Of a stretch of 64,000 nt of DNA, positions 12,401 to 23,849 are shown piece by piece; the stretch's first letter is position 1, and each line of letters starts with the position of its first letter. The notes under the pieces were generated by a model. That model searched no databases and was not told where the DNA came from. It worked only from the letters and a program-made list of their open reading frames with translations. Origin of the DNA: Apteryx mantelli (Eukaryota > Chordata > Aves > Apterygiformes > Apterygidae); contig NC_089979.1 in NCBI RefSeq assembly GCF_036417845.1, positions 29,012,958-29,076,957 of the forward strand, given 5' to 3'. The translations under genes were made by a program, and so were the position numbers.

Positions 12401-13260
12401 CAATCAGGTAATTCAGTTTCCAGTTAAAAGATAAACTAATACTGATAAATTTGCATTTTTCCCTCTTTCTTTAATCTGACTTTTATCTTTTGTGAATGAC
12501 ATTGGACATATATAGTTATCCAAAATGAATATTTTGTTTATGTATATGGATTCTTCAGATTGCCCGCATTAACGACTCTTAACCTTTAAACTGATTTATA
12601 AACATGTAAGAATAAAATGTCAGCATTCATTTGTCATCTTGCAGTAAACTGTCAGCATTCGTTTCTCAGCTAAAATAGAATATCTGTCTAAGAATTTACA
12701 TTAGGCTTTGTAATCAAACTAGATTAACACCAGTGCAGCTCAGCATGAGAACTTGTTATCAAGCATACACACTCCATTAATACCTTAATGTGCATTCCAG
12801 GTTACATCTCTCAATGATCTAGTGAATTCAGTAGAACTTGTTGCTGAAAAATGTGACTGACTCATGCAATCTCTTCGTCTAGCACATCAGCATAACGCTA
12901 TACCAATCCATAAAAGGGAAGGGACAAAGTTTTAAAGGATAAATACTGGACACTGGCAAGCAATAGTGTACATGCATGAGGAGTGAGAAAGAAAACTACA
13001 ATGAATGGATCTTGGCTTGGAAACTCATGGTCTGCTTCTATTGACCAAACCTCAGCAATAACATAATTATATTTGCTGCTAGTTCATAGGGAACATTCCC
13101 GAAGGAGATTTATGAATTTCAACTGGATAACAATCAGATTTCTGCAAGTGTTCTGACAATCAGTTAGGCTGAGTTACTGCTTTTTTGGACCTGCATTTTA
13201 TTTTCTGAAACAGACCTGAAACACTTCCTAAAATGACAGAATAAGCCCCCTATCACATTA
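9500..13260. other. AT-rich non-coding stretch
   Basis: No recognised gene or repeat. Open frames at 11714-12112 (plus) and 11791-12099 (minus) overlap each other and cannot both be real; neither resembles a known protein. The phrase TGTCAGCATTC(A/G)TTT occurs twice near 12620-12660. Confidence 0.5.
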
Positions 13261-13266
13261 AAAGGA

Positions 13267-14240
13267 ATGAAAACATCAAAGTGTGAATGTAACCTGTATG
13301 GATTTGCTGTTTTGACTTTGTTGGATGCAAACAAAGGGTCAAAATCAGTGAGGACGACATACAGTTTTCAGTGGCAAAACACTGTATTTCTGTACAAAGC
13401 ATGGAAGAGCAAAGCTCCTAGAAGGACCCAGCACCAAACAGAAATGGGTGTGATAATGCTGGTAATGGGTGTGCTAATCAGTAGCCATTCCTTAAAGTGC
13501 GGAGATGTGTTTCCCAGTGTGCTGCTTCCTTGCAAATCACATCCAATCCTCCTCTGCAAGATGAACCAGCGGGTGATGAGGAAAAGCTGGAAATGTAGAT
13601 GTTGAAAAGAGGCCTGCACATCCCATGTCTAGCTGAAGGAAGGATTTCCATCCCAGTACCATTTCCAGCATGGCTACGGCAGTGGATACTCAGTCACTTC
13701 TTGTTGGGTGCTGGGGAGTGCTCAGTAAAGACACCAGCAGCTGCAACGCTGCTGCTGCGGCGTTCCCAGGCTCTCGGCTGGCTGCTTTCTGGAGTGTTTT
13801 GAAAGAACTCGCACACTACATATTATCATTGCACTATAAAGATGGAAAAATCATCTTTGAGCAAAGATCAGAGGAGAAAGTGTTTATATAAGTGTGTTAA
13901 AGGAGAAGTGTAAATGTTGAAGTGTATGCTGAAGCTTTGCCTTGAAATTTAAGTGTTCAACAGCTACAAATGCAGGGAAGTCTGTATGAGGAATGCCTGG
14001 ACATCTACTGTTTAGTTTTTGTTTAAAGCTATTCATAGTATTGTAAATACATTTTATAATGTTTTATATTATTTATAAAGTTTTCTGTGTGTATTTGGTG
14101 TTTGCTTACTCAGAAACTGTATAGAATTCCCTCTTTGATGATGATTGGGAGTTGTTAACATTTATTTATCAGTGTTTTACATACTGTGGTTCCTGATTTT
14201 TAACTGTGTAATACTTTCTGGAAAGTCATTAAAAAAGCCT
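13267..14240 (+). other. Transcript-like segment with short open frames and poly(A) signal
   Basis: This stretch is less AT-rich than its surroundings in its first 600 bases, then becomes T/A-rich like a 3' untranslated region. It ends with ATTAAA at 14228-14233. It holds a 112-codon frame (13267-13605) and a 73-codon frame (13670-13891). I recognise no protein. It could be a non-coding RNA exon, an old processed pseudogene, or chance. Confidence 0.2.
13670..13891 (+). CDS. Hypothetical 73-aa open frame, unrecognised
   Basis: The start codon lies in a good initiation context (A at -3, G at +4). The product begins MATAVDTQSLL, has a short alanine run (about residues 27-31, from a GCTGCTGCTGCGGCG stretch), and ends in a charged segment with KDGKIIFEQRSEEKVFI. 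No signal peptide, membrane segment or known domain is visible. A frame of this length is expected by chance in a window this size, so only the start context and the adjoining UTR-like sequence favour it. Confidence 0.15.
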   Translation: MATAVDTQSLLVGCWGVLSKDTSSCNAAAAAFPGSRLAAFWSVLKELAHYILSLHYKDGKIIFEQRSEEKVFI

Positions 14241-14656
14241 GGCTTATAACTGAACATAGAGTTAAATTTTGATACAGGAAAGTTAGCGCTACAAAACAAA
14301 GTATAATATTATCTCAGTTCCCCTGCTATGCAGCACAAATATTTTCCAGTATTTAGTCTCATGCCACAAGAAATATATTTGGGGTGTTTTAAATAGTGAT
14401 TTTTAAATTAGTCAGGACTTCAGTTGTGTGTTGAAATGCATGAGTTTTTCTCTATTACTTCTGGTGGCAGAAGGTCTAGCTGTTGCCTTCTTTGAGGTAT
14501 CAGTGGTTCTCTCCCAGAACATGGTCACTGAGCATTTGAATTCCCCTGTGGACATGTGTAATGTTGCTGCCTACGGATCTTTCTTGAATCGGTTACAAGA
14601 AAGAACGATGCCTCCTGAATGGCCAGTGCTATTGCACATAGAGTTTTATCTGTCCT

Positions 14657-15055
14657 TCAGCCAAATATAGAACAGAACAGAACTTCACTGGTTAATTTGA
14701 GGAGATATAATGTTTTTCTTAGGCAATAACCTAGACTGTTTTTTAAATGTATGAACATAGGAGTTGGAGCAAGCTCTCTGTGAAATACATCTATGCTACT
14801 TTGTGCTACATAGCTGGCATGGTCCTGCTTCAGCAAACTTTGCTTTAAAAGGATAATATTTTGTAGGGTTTCCATATTCCTGATGTCATGTTGTTTCTGA
14901 AGAACAAACTTCTGATCCTGGACTTCCCTCTTCTGGCAGTTCAGTATATTCTCCTGTCTTGACTTATGTGACTCAAATGCCATACGACGTGGGAAGTCAA
15001 ACATCACTAAGCAGTGTAACCTAAATGATGAATACTGAACACTCACTACAGAAAT
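14657..15055 (-). CDS. Possible terminal coding exon, unrecognised product
   Basis: The longest open frame in the window (159 codons if extended to 15136) lies here on the minus strand. A strong acceptor, TTTTCTTTTTTCACTTCAG, ends at 15056. From that acceptor 132 codons run open to a stop at 14657. The product is hydrophilic in its middle, rich in Q, K, E and L (for example NCQKREVQDQKFVLQKQ), compatible with a helical or coiled-coil segment. I do not recognise a family. No clear donor or canonical poly(A) signal follows closely. By a rough estimate, about one frame this long is expected by chance in 64 kb, so the case rests on the acceptor and composition together. Confidence 0.25.
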   Translation of the reverse strand: MSVVSVQYSSFRLHCLVMFDFPRRMAFESHKSRQENILNCQKREVQDQKFVLQKQHDIRNMETLQNIILLKQSLLKQDHASYVAQSSIDVFHRELAPTPMFIHLKNSLGYCLRKTLYLLKLTSEVLFCSIFG

Positions 15056-15139
15056 CTGAAGTGAAAAAAGAAAACTTACTTTAAATTTGATAAACAAATT
15101 AATATAGAGAAAGTGCACACAAATGTTATTCATCATCAG

Positions 15140-18100
15140 TTATTGATTTAGTATTGATAAACACAGAAATAGCTCTCCAGAATTATTTACTATATTCACA
15201 GATCATGCTAATAGAGCAGAATATTTTTTACAATTAGCTGAACCCCCCTCAATCCTAAAGTAGCACTCCTGACCATGGGCAGATTAGTGTGAAATTTAAT
15301 TTGTGCTAATCTGTCCAAGAGCGGGGAAGCACAAAATATATTTTATGCAGTGTTTACCCACTTTACCATATATAGATATATGCATGAGTGCAGCTTCAGG
15401 TTTACTGGCGTGAATATCTATAGTGCCATTAGGTCTGGATTTCATTATTTCATTTTTGTTGCCGTGGGACAAGGACTGAACTCATATATTCTTAAGCAAA
15501 TATATAAACAGAAATCTGAAAAGTTTTAAAATTAGTTTAGACATATCAACGTACATCTATATTCCTTTCATATACATTATGTAGAAAAGTTTCTTTTTTT
15601 TATTCTTTGTATAATATTGCCAGCTTTTAAGAAAACTTATCTGAGTAGGTCTCTTTGGAGGGAAACCATGAAAAGTTAATGATTGAGTGATTGTGAAACC
15701 AAGAGTGTAATTTGTAACATGAACATCTGAAAACAGCTGCTCCTCTTGTTTCCACTGCAGTAGGAGTGCTGCTGGATTTGCAGAATTTTGTTGCTGGAAT
15801 TGGTTCTGATTTGCTTTAGCATGATAAAAGCAGATGAGTGGTGTGAGCTTACTCATGCAACAACAATTGTGTCTCCAGAAGAGTGCTGCAAAAATGTTGT
15901 CATTGCTCAGAAATAGCAAAGCTCTCTCAATAATTCTCACATCGTTTGAAAATACACATTTGGTTCCCCCAGAAAAAGCCTACAAAACAGTGGAATGAAT
16001 GCTAAAACATGACTTGGTTTGACAGTTATTTAAAATTGATATTGGGGAATGTGTTTACTGTAGAAGCTAGGGCCATCTAGTAGCTTCCAAGAGTTCTTTG
16101 GCAGTTACTCATTAAAAAAAAAAAAAGTCTTTTCCATGATTTATGTTTAAGGCCAAAATGGAATTGAGTGTCCTTCCATTAGCAGTCTGGCAGGGTTCAG
16201 TCTGTGTTTTGCTCTCCATGGACAATTCTGTCTCTAATTTACTGATGCAATGCAGTAAAGCAAGACAAGTGTTGTGAGCTGTGTGAGTAGTGGCAGGGAT
16301 GCTCAGGGTGGATAAACAGGTGCCCAATATTTCTGAGAATTTGGACATACTTCTTTAGGGTTAGGTCCAAATTGGACAACCGATACAATGTGAGAATTTA
16401 CCCATTGTGTGATTGCAATCTGCCATGGACTTGCCTGCGAAAGGCTGCACTGCAGTGTCCCACACAGATCAGCTTTACTTGGCATAAGTGATTCAGTCCG
16501 ATCAATGTGTGCTTCCCAAAGGACTGGAAGCAAAATTCTTATTTTGTGCAAGTAGCTAAGAGCAGAAACAAAATGTCTGCACGTTCATATAGGTACTTTA
16601 ACTGCTGAGCTGCGACTTCAGAAGGCGATTTCAACACAGTAAGAACAGTTTGCATTCAGTCTCCTATGAAGGCAGGTTTTGATGGTGGTCTGTACAGCAA
16701 ATGTTCTTTCCCAGTATTTGCTGCTCTCCTTTTATGATTCCCAGTGTCCACATTTGCCTGTTAATCATGCATAGCTGATATTCAGGTGGCCATGCCATGC
16801 CTTGGCAGATGGCAGCTCCAGATCCCATTTGTTTTTTGTAACCAAACATAAACAATATACCAGTTTACTTTGAAAACCTTTGCTGCTATGGTTCAGCAGC
16901 TGAACTACAAAATTAAAGGACCAGAGTGTTAATGTGTCAGAAGGTCATATGAGAAAATAGCGCTTTCTGTAAAGCACTTACCTAGTTCCAAGAAAAGACT
17001 GATACATTTTGCTGTTGGAGAGAACCCTTATAGTTACATAGCCATTATTATATATAATGCATTGTGCATATAAAGCCACAGAGGCATGGTATATTTTTAT
17101 AACAGGCCTCTACCTCTTATTGTGCTATCCAGCTGAGTCTGTTTGTGAATCTCTCCAACTCAAATATCAATTTGAATTTCAAGCATGCAAAGAGGAAACA
17201 TTTTCCCTACTCAAACCTAGCCTGTTTTAGGGCCAATAGACTTCTGGCCTGATTGAGAGCTCAATGTGCCTCTGTCCTCTCTTCTGATGTCCCTGACACT
17301 TCCCTGCACATTTGCACCCTGAGGTTTCTCTCCCTTGGGATGGAACCATTCAGAAGCTGCAAGCCAAGATATAGTTAGAAACTTCTGTACTTATCCACTA
17401 GGGAAGAATTTCCTCTGTGAAGTGAGACACACAGTCAATGCATACCCCTAACCTGGAGAAGTCAGCATGGTGAATGGAAAATTTTAAAAACAGGCATTAT
17501 GGAAATTTCTTTTACCTAAAGACTGTGTAGGGCTTCCTAATGCCACACTATGCCCAACCTATGGTTTCTTCATGCCAGTCTGTTCTCCAGGTGCTTTCTA
17601 ATAATATCCTCTCTCCCCAAATCCTCCCTACAACCTCAACTCATTCAGTTACTCTTGGAAAAATCTGGTGGGCCAGGAAAGAGCTTTGGAGTGAACCACT
17701 CTGTAATTTTTGCCCAGTCTTTTTAGAGAATGGCATGTCAAGATGTTTCTCCCTTCCTTTGATGTATTTCCTGACAGTGTTGCTATTGAACTAGACCAAT
17801 ATAAGTATATAGTTAGCAGAATGATAACCCAATCAAGAAATGGTATTCATAACATTATTACAGGTAGCTTCTAGTCTATCACAACTAGTTCTAGCATTAA
17901 AAAAAATCAAACCACTCTCAGAAGAGTTTACAGAGGTCTGTTGGCTTCTAAAATAAATGTTAACTGCCTTTGCTTAACTTGGTTACTAATACACAGTATT
18001 ACTTCTGCTCCAACTATTTGAACAACACTTTTGATAATGAAAGAGATTCAAATATATCTTTTGTAACGTGGGGGAAAGGACAAGGCACATGCAAGTGAAA

Positions 18101-21100
18101 AAGGAAGTTCCTATAACTCTCATGCATAGAACTGTGCAAGGGAACAACAAAAGAAAAATGCAAATATGATCTTTAATTAATTTTGTGACAATGTCATATT
18201 CTGTTCAAAATTCAGCAACAGTTGAACCACAGTATTCTGAATACTGCTTTCTGTTTTACTCATGAAAAGAGATGAGAAATGTAAACTGGATTGAAAGTCT
18301 TCTTGTCTGGATTTTCAGGTAATTTACACATCTTTGTTATATATTTCAGGATAGAAGGATGTGTTGATAAGAGCTCTCAGGGAAAAGATTCTGAGTTACA
18401 TTTTGAAGCTACCTTATTTCTCACCTTTCAAAATTATTTTAACCTCCTTCTCAAGTTCATTTAAGACTTGGACCCTAAAATTATTTACAAGAACTCACAC
18501 ATTATGTGTGAAATTTGAAATTACAGTTCAAATAATTTTCTTACTCCCTTACACAGAAAATGTATGATACTTAGTTGTGCCTACACGTTGTAGATCCCCA
18601 CTCCCAGTTGCAGCTGGCATTATAGATTATAGATTACTATCTGTATGTTTTTACAAGGTCATCCATTCTTTTCTCACTGCCTTACAAGTTTTTCTACTCT
18701 TGTCATTTAAAATGGTTTCACATCTATCGATCATCATCTTTATGTCTTCAGTTTTCATGTCAGCCTCTTGCTGTTTCAAATTGAAGCTTTAAAAATTCTT
18801 ATCCTGTGCAGCCATTGTAACTTGAATCACACCTAACCTATTACTACTACTGTAATATCTTCCACTTTATTACTGTAAGTACAGTACATCTGATAGAATC
18901 TTTAAAGCAAAGGACAGACTCTGTAGTTGATATAGTGACTTTTCTGCTGCCATTGGAAAGCATTTTTATCTTCCCAGGAACTACTATGATCAAGGGAATC
19001 TAAAGACCTCAAAAACAGAATAACTATCTGCATAAAAACTAAAACACCTCCACCATCTGTTTTTGCCCATTTCACCTCTCCATTTAAGTAAGAAACTTAC
19101 TTATTTCCTACTGAAAGACATTGATACATTTAAAGGATTGGTTTTATTAAGCAGAACATGAAAACACCAGAGCTACGTAGAACAATAATAAAAAAAAAAT
19201 CATACCACTGGTGTTTTAGAAATTTCAATTAACTCCATGAGTTGAGCTAAAGGAAAATAAACTTTCTATCAGTTCAGTGTCTCATCTGTAGCAAAACTAA
19301 TTAAGAAGATGCAAACTCTTGTCTTCTTCCCATTAGCCATCCCCCACTTTCATAAAAAGGCAAGTGAGTTACTAATAAAATGTTGCAGAATGGCAAATAA
19401 AGGCTTAATTTGATATAACAGCTTTAAAAGTATTAAAAAGAGATGGCCATTAATATTATCCATATTAGTGGATATTTATTGTACTGATAAATTGTTCTGT
19501 CAAGGCTGAGTTCAGGGATGAATTGAAAAGCTTGAAAGTTCGAGGTGCAACTAAGCATTAACACATCAGTAAAACAGAAATTCTGATAGCTGAGGTTACA
19601 GACTGAAAAGATTAAATACATTTTAAATCTCTTCAGAAATATTAATCATACACTATTGGTACTCGCAATTGCTCACAGATGCATTTTTATTTTCTTTATT
19701 GTTAATGATTGTCAACATTGAAAACAGTGTAAAGAACTATTTATCTATTGGTATTTATATATATAAATTTAATAATGTCAAAGTCTGGTTTTCTGTGTAT
19801 TTTTTTCTAAAGAGCAGAACCTTTCAAGTAGGTCTGTGTATACTGTATTACCAAAATTATGTATATAGTAAATATAAAGTATTTACTTTTATAGTAAATA
19901 TAAAAAACACATTAAGTATTAATCATTGTAAATACATGCAAAAAGTACCTCACAGTCGCAAGTTAGTGCTTTACTTCTAAACTAAGCAGAACCAGTCTAG
20001 CATCGAGCCACATCCCATGACTGTCCATTCTGTTCAGCTGCTAGAACACTTCCTGGCAGTTTTAGCCCATGCCAAATTGCTCTCTCACAGGCAAACCGGG
20101 CCATAATTTGGTATAATTAACAACATTTACTGAGCAACCAGAATGCTCAGCCTCCTGCAGAGTGCAGGATCCTAATACACACTTTTTGTCCCAATATAAT
20201 AAGGTAATAAGAAAAGACTAGAAATACAAATAAGAATGTTTATGGGACTCTTCCTCTATAGACATCTAAAACCCACTTAAGTTTTGTGTTGCAAAAGGAT
20301 GGGGGGGGGGCTGTTTGTTTGTTTTGAAGAGCTTTTCTCCTTCTCCATCAGAAAAAAAAAAATGCCCAGAATTTAGTATTCAGATCCTTATGTGGTGACA
20401 ACACACTAATCTTTCTTAGGTTACAGACAAACAAAAGAGCTATGCCTGATTATAACAGCATGATACATAAGACTATGATAGATGTGGCGGGAGGAGGGGA
20501 AATCACATTTCTTTCTAGTCCTGTATCTGGTCCTACATCCTACATCTCTTGGTGGCTGCTTATTTAATGATTAAGTGGTTTACAAATTAAGTCTGTAAAT
20601 GGGCACATCCCCAGTCTGTTGCGTTAAGTGCTTTTGTTCTTCAAACACCCTGATAGGTCCGGTTTCCAGCTTGTTGCCAGAAAAGAACTTATTACCTGGC
20701 TGGAGGATATTTTCTTAACTCCAGGTACCTATCAACTCATACATTTTTGTCTGCCTTTGTTAATAATATTGATATAGCTTGTCTCAGAACTCTAAAGGTT
20801 CATAACAAAATGATGGAGTTTTTTCACTAGCTGGATAGATTAATGAAGAATTACATGACTGCATAAGACCACAAAGTAAACTGAAAATATTACACAGTTA
20901 TTAACACATTTAAAATTAAAACTCCAGCACACACTTATGCTTGGGACTTAAAAGTTCATAAAATATGTAAATAACTTCTGTATGCTGTCAGACTTTAAAC
21001 TTACCCTGCAGAGTATCCCTACTGTTTTGTTCAAATAGTTCCTAAAAAATAAAAACTCGGGCATCTATCAGATTTGTCCCTAGGCTTCATTTACACTCTT

Positions 21101-21190
21101 GGGTTTGGAGTGACCCTGCAACATATCTGGGAAGTAAGTTCAGGTCTCCTTCAACTTCGGAGTATCTGTGGGAGAATACTTTCTATATGG
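15140..21190. other. AT-rich non-coding stretch
   Basis: No recognised gene. A 127-codon minus-strand frame at 15557-15940 has no supporting splice or start signal. Simple-sequence features include A runs near 16114 and 19190 and a G10 run at 20301-20310. Near 19865-19904 ATAGTAAATATAAA is present twice, with a small inverted repeat (AGTAAATA/TATTTACT). Confidence 0.5.
19865..19904. repeat. Short direct and inverted repeat cluster
   Basis: ATAGTAAATATAAA occurs at 19865-19878 and 19891-19904. Between them AGTAAATA pairs with TATTTACT to form a possible small hairpin. Probably AT-rich low complexity. Confidence 0.6.
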
Positions 21191-21193
21191 CTT

Positions 21194-22631
21194 CACAGAA
21201 TGGTTGAGGATGGAGAGCATCTCTGGAGATCAGGCTGCTCAGCACCATGTCCAGTAAGGTTTTGAATATCTCCAAGGATGGTGATTCCATAGCCTCTCTG
21301 GGCAACCTGTTCCAGTGTCTGACCACCCTCAAAGTAAAAAAGCTTTTTCTTATGTTTAAATGAAATTTCATTTATTTCAGTTTGTGCCTGTTGCCTCTTG
21401 TCCTGTCACTGGGTGCCCATCAGAATAGTCTGTCTCTGTCTTTTTTACACTCTCCCATCAGATATTTTTACACATTGAAGATAACCTCCCTGACTCTTCT
21501 CTTCTCCAGCCAGAACAGTCCAACTCTCTCAGCCTCTCCTTGTATGAGAGATGCTCCAGTCCCTCAATCACCTTCATGGCCCTTGCCAGACTCGCACCAG
21601 TATGTCCCTGTCTCTCTAGTATTGGGGAGCCCAGCAATGGACATAGCACTCCAGGTGTGGCCTCACCAGGGCTGAGTAGAGGGGAAGGATCACCTCCCTC
21701 AATCTGCTGGCAACACTCTGCCTAATGCAGCCCAGGGGGCTTTTGGCCGCCTTTGCTGCAAGGGCGCATTGCTGGCTCATGGTCAACTTGGTGCCCACTG
21801 GGATGCCAGGGCCTTCTCTGAAAGTTGTTTCCTAGATAGTCAACCCCCAGGGGTTATTCCTGTCCAGTTACAGGACTTGGCACTTCTTGAGATTCCTGTT
21901 GGCCAATTTCTCCAGCCTGTCAAGGTCGTTCTGAATGGCAGCACAACTATCTGGTGTATCAGCTGCTATTCCTCATTTTGTGTCTTTTGCAAATTTGCTG
22001 AGTCTTCACTCTGTCCCATTATCGAGGTCATTAGTGAAGATGCTCAGCAGCGTTCGCCCTGGTATTGGCCCTGGAGGACACCACAAGCGACTGGCCTCCA
22101 GCTGGATTTTGTGCCACTGATCACAACCCTTTGAGCCCAGCAGTTCAGTCCTTTTTCAGTCCACCTCACTGCCCATTTATCTAGCCTGTAGTTCATCAGT
22201 TTGTCTGTGAGGATGTTACAGGAGGCAGTGTTGACAGCCTTGCTAAATTCAAAAAAACAATATCCATGTCTCCCTCCTCATCCACCAAGGCAGTCATCTC
22301 ACTGTAGAAGGCTGTCAGGTTGGTAAGGCAAGATTTGCTCTTCATAAATCCATGTTGACTATTCCTAATCACCTTCTTGTCCTTTATGTCTGGAAATGGT
22401 TTCCATTTGGGTTTTTTTCCAGTCTTCAAGAACCTCCCCAGATCACCATGACCTTTCAAAGATAATCGAGAGTGGCCTCTCAAGGACATCAGCCAGCTCC
22501 CTCAGCCCTCATGGGTGTATCCCATCAGGGGTCATGGACCTATGTATGTCCAGTTTGTTTAAATGTCCCCTAACCTGTTCCTCTTCCACTGAGGGTGTCT
22601 TCCTTGCTCCAGACTTTCCCACTGGTCTCAG
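21194..22631 (-). mobile_element. CR1 LINE, inactivated copy (copy B)
   Basis: Second minus-strand CR1 with its 3' end at 21194 (plus strand CACAGAATGGTTGAGGATGG). It belongs to the same or a close subfamily as copy A; both share, for example, AGTAAAAAAGCTTTTTCTT. The reverse-transcriptase remnant at 22196-22489 is the same as in copy A, including the frameshift in the A run (about 22251-22257). CR1 similarity ends abruptly at 22631, where unrelated sequence follows. Outside the identical 733-bp block the two copies differ at many sites: about 15 differences in some 83 aligned bases compared by hand just upstream of the shared AAAGTAAAAAAGC phrase. Confidence 0.93.
21899..22631 (-). repeat. 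733-bp block identical to 6188-6920 (copy B)
   Basis: Partner of 6188-6920. Identity ends exactly where CR1 sequence ends in this copy. Confidence 0.95.
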
Positions 22632-22945
22632 GATTGGCTTGGCTGTCTTCGCAGTCTTTGGGCAGCCCACATTGTCTTTCAAAGTCGCCATCAGATAAAC
22701 AAAGGAAACTGGATCCCCTCCTTGGAACGCTCAGATTTTGTGCAGAGAGGGACAGATGAGCTGTGTCAGCAGGTTGAACTGAGAGTGAATACTGGATGCC
22801 TACAAAGATAGCGTGGATGCAATGTACTGGGTCTCAAGAGCAGTGATGGATTCAGATCACTCCAGGACCAACTTTCAGATCCACATCCTGAAATCTAGCC
22901 CATAGGATCTAAAAGGAGTTCCTTGAACTAATGACAGCTTTTGTA
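22632..22945. other. Unassigned sequence between CR1 copy B and an LTR-like segment
   Basis: Begins GATTGGCTTGGCTGTCTTCG directly at the CR1 break. I recognise no family. It may be part of an ERV or of the pre-insertion locus. Confidence 0.4.
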
Positions 22946-23203
22946 TGGGAGAAACAGGAATTACTCTGACAAGTACATAAACAATTCTTTATTCAGAGCC
23001 CTGACACTAACAGACTATAAGGCTTAGACTTAAGTATGAAGTTTCACCTGCAGTGACACATCACACCAAATGAAAAAAGTCAGCACAGATATAAAGTTTA
23101 TATGGCAATCATAGATAGAATACAGTGCCATTATACACACATAGTCACACCCTAACAAATATATTTCTCCTTCATGAAGGTACATTGACAGGCGAGTGAA
23201 GAG

Positions 23204-23440
23204 TTAACAGGACTGAAGTTTGTCAATTGATATGCAGAAGAACTGATATGCACAAGAGCTGACTGCGCAAAGCTGTTGAACAGAGGACTTAACAGGACTA
23301 AAGTCATCTACCAACCGATATGCGCAAGGACTGATATGCGCAAGGCTGCGGAATGGCAGCATTAACAGGACTGAAGAAGTCTGCCACCTGGAATCTGCAC
23401 GGACCCCCGGGGAGGGGAGAAGCAACACGGAGGTGTTGTG
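23204..23440 (+). repeat. Three imperfect ~73-85-bp units, enhancer-like
   Basis: Units begin with TTAACAGGACT(G/A)AAG at 23204, 23289 and 23362. They contain repeated GATATGC(A/G)(C/G)AA motifs at about 23229, 23244, 23318 and 23333, plus TGCGCAA near 23264. Duplicated U3 blocks of this size are typical of retroviral enhancers. The TGCGCAA cores resemble C/EBP half-sites, which is inference. Confidence 0.7.
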
Positions 23441-23547
23441 GTCTTGCCTCGCTAGCAGGGTCCTCCCAAGCAGACAAACAAACAGTCCTGCGATTGTGAA
23501 ACTTGCTAAAAGTCAGCAAAAGCAGTGTTTGCCCAGAGCCCCAGCCA

Positions 23548-23556
23548 TATAAAAAG
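23548..23556 (+). promoter_or_regulatory. TATA box of the LTR-like segment
   Basis: TATAAAAAG, about 110 bp downstream of the repeated enhancer-like units and about 20 bp before the TTGAGCAGGGACG motif shared with the other LTR. Confidence 0.5.
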
Positions 23557-23760
23557 AGACTTGGGAGCTAGGAGAGTTTGAGCAGGGACGGGAACGTGAC
23601 CTGACCATCCTCTCCGGCTGGACCGTGAGTATCCCCCCCCTCCCCTTTTCCTGGGACGCTGGGTTAAGGTAACTCCTCGAGGTTGAGAGCCCTCTCACTA
23701 GGAGAGTGAACAAGAAAGCTTTCAAGTAGGGATAAGCAGTCCTTCCCATTAATAACGCAG

Positions 23761-23830
23761 TAATCGACGGTTTCAGGTTATCCTTTCTAAATTAGTAACT
23801 GATGGTTTTGTGTTATCCTTCCTAAATTAG
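23761..23830 (+). repeat. 35-bp tandem repeat, two full units
   Basis: Unit 1 is 23761-23795 and unit 2 is 23796-23830; both end in CTAAATTAG. A third unit starts at 23831 and breaks off after TAATCGCATT. Confidence 0.85.
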
Positions 23831-23849
23831 TAATCGCATTATTTTAATG

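Larger units (their letters stand above)
22945..23840 (+). mobile_element. Endogenous-retrovirus LTR-like segment, limits uncertain
   Basis: The order of elements resembles an LTR read on the plus strand: a thrice-repeated enhancer-like block (23204-23440), a TATA box (TATAAAAAG, 23548-23556), then TTGAGCAGGGACG (23578-23590) and GTAACTCCTCGAGG with flanking GTTGAGAG (23669-23689). The last two motifs are shared, in the same order, with the minus-strand LTR at 41963-42677, which supports a common family. This copy has extra sequence between the two motifs, including a C-rich tract near 23629-23645. I see no AATAAA downstream and no clear TG...CA ends. An opposing AATAAA (plus strand TTTATT near 22988) hints that more than one element may be nested here. 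No gag, pol or env remnant is visible. Confidence 0.5.

Noticed and set aside
15557-15940. 127-codon minus-strand frame
   Set aside because: No acceptor or start support; its carboxy end translates low-complexity A-rich DNA.
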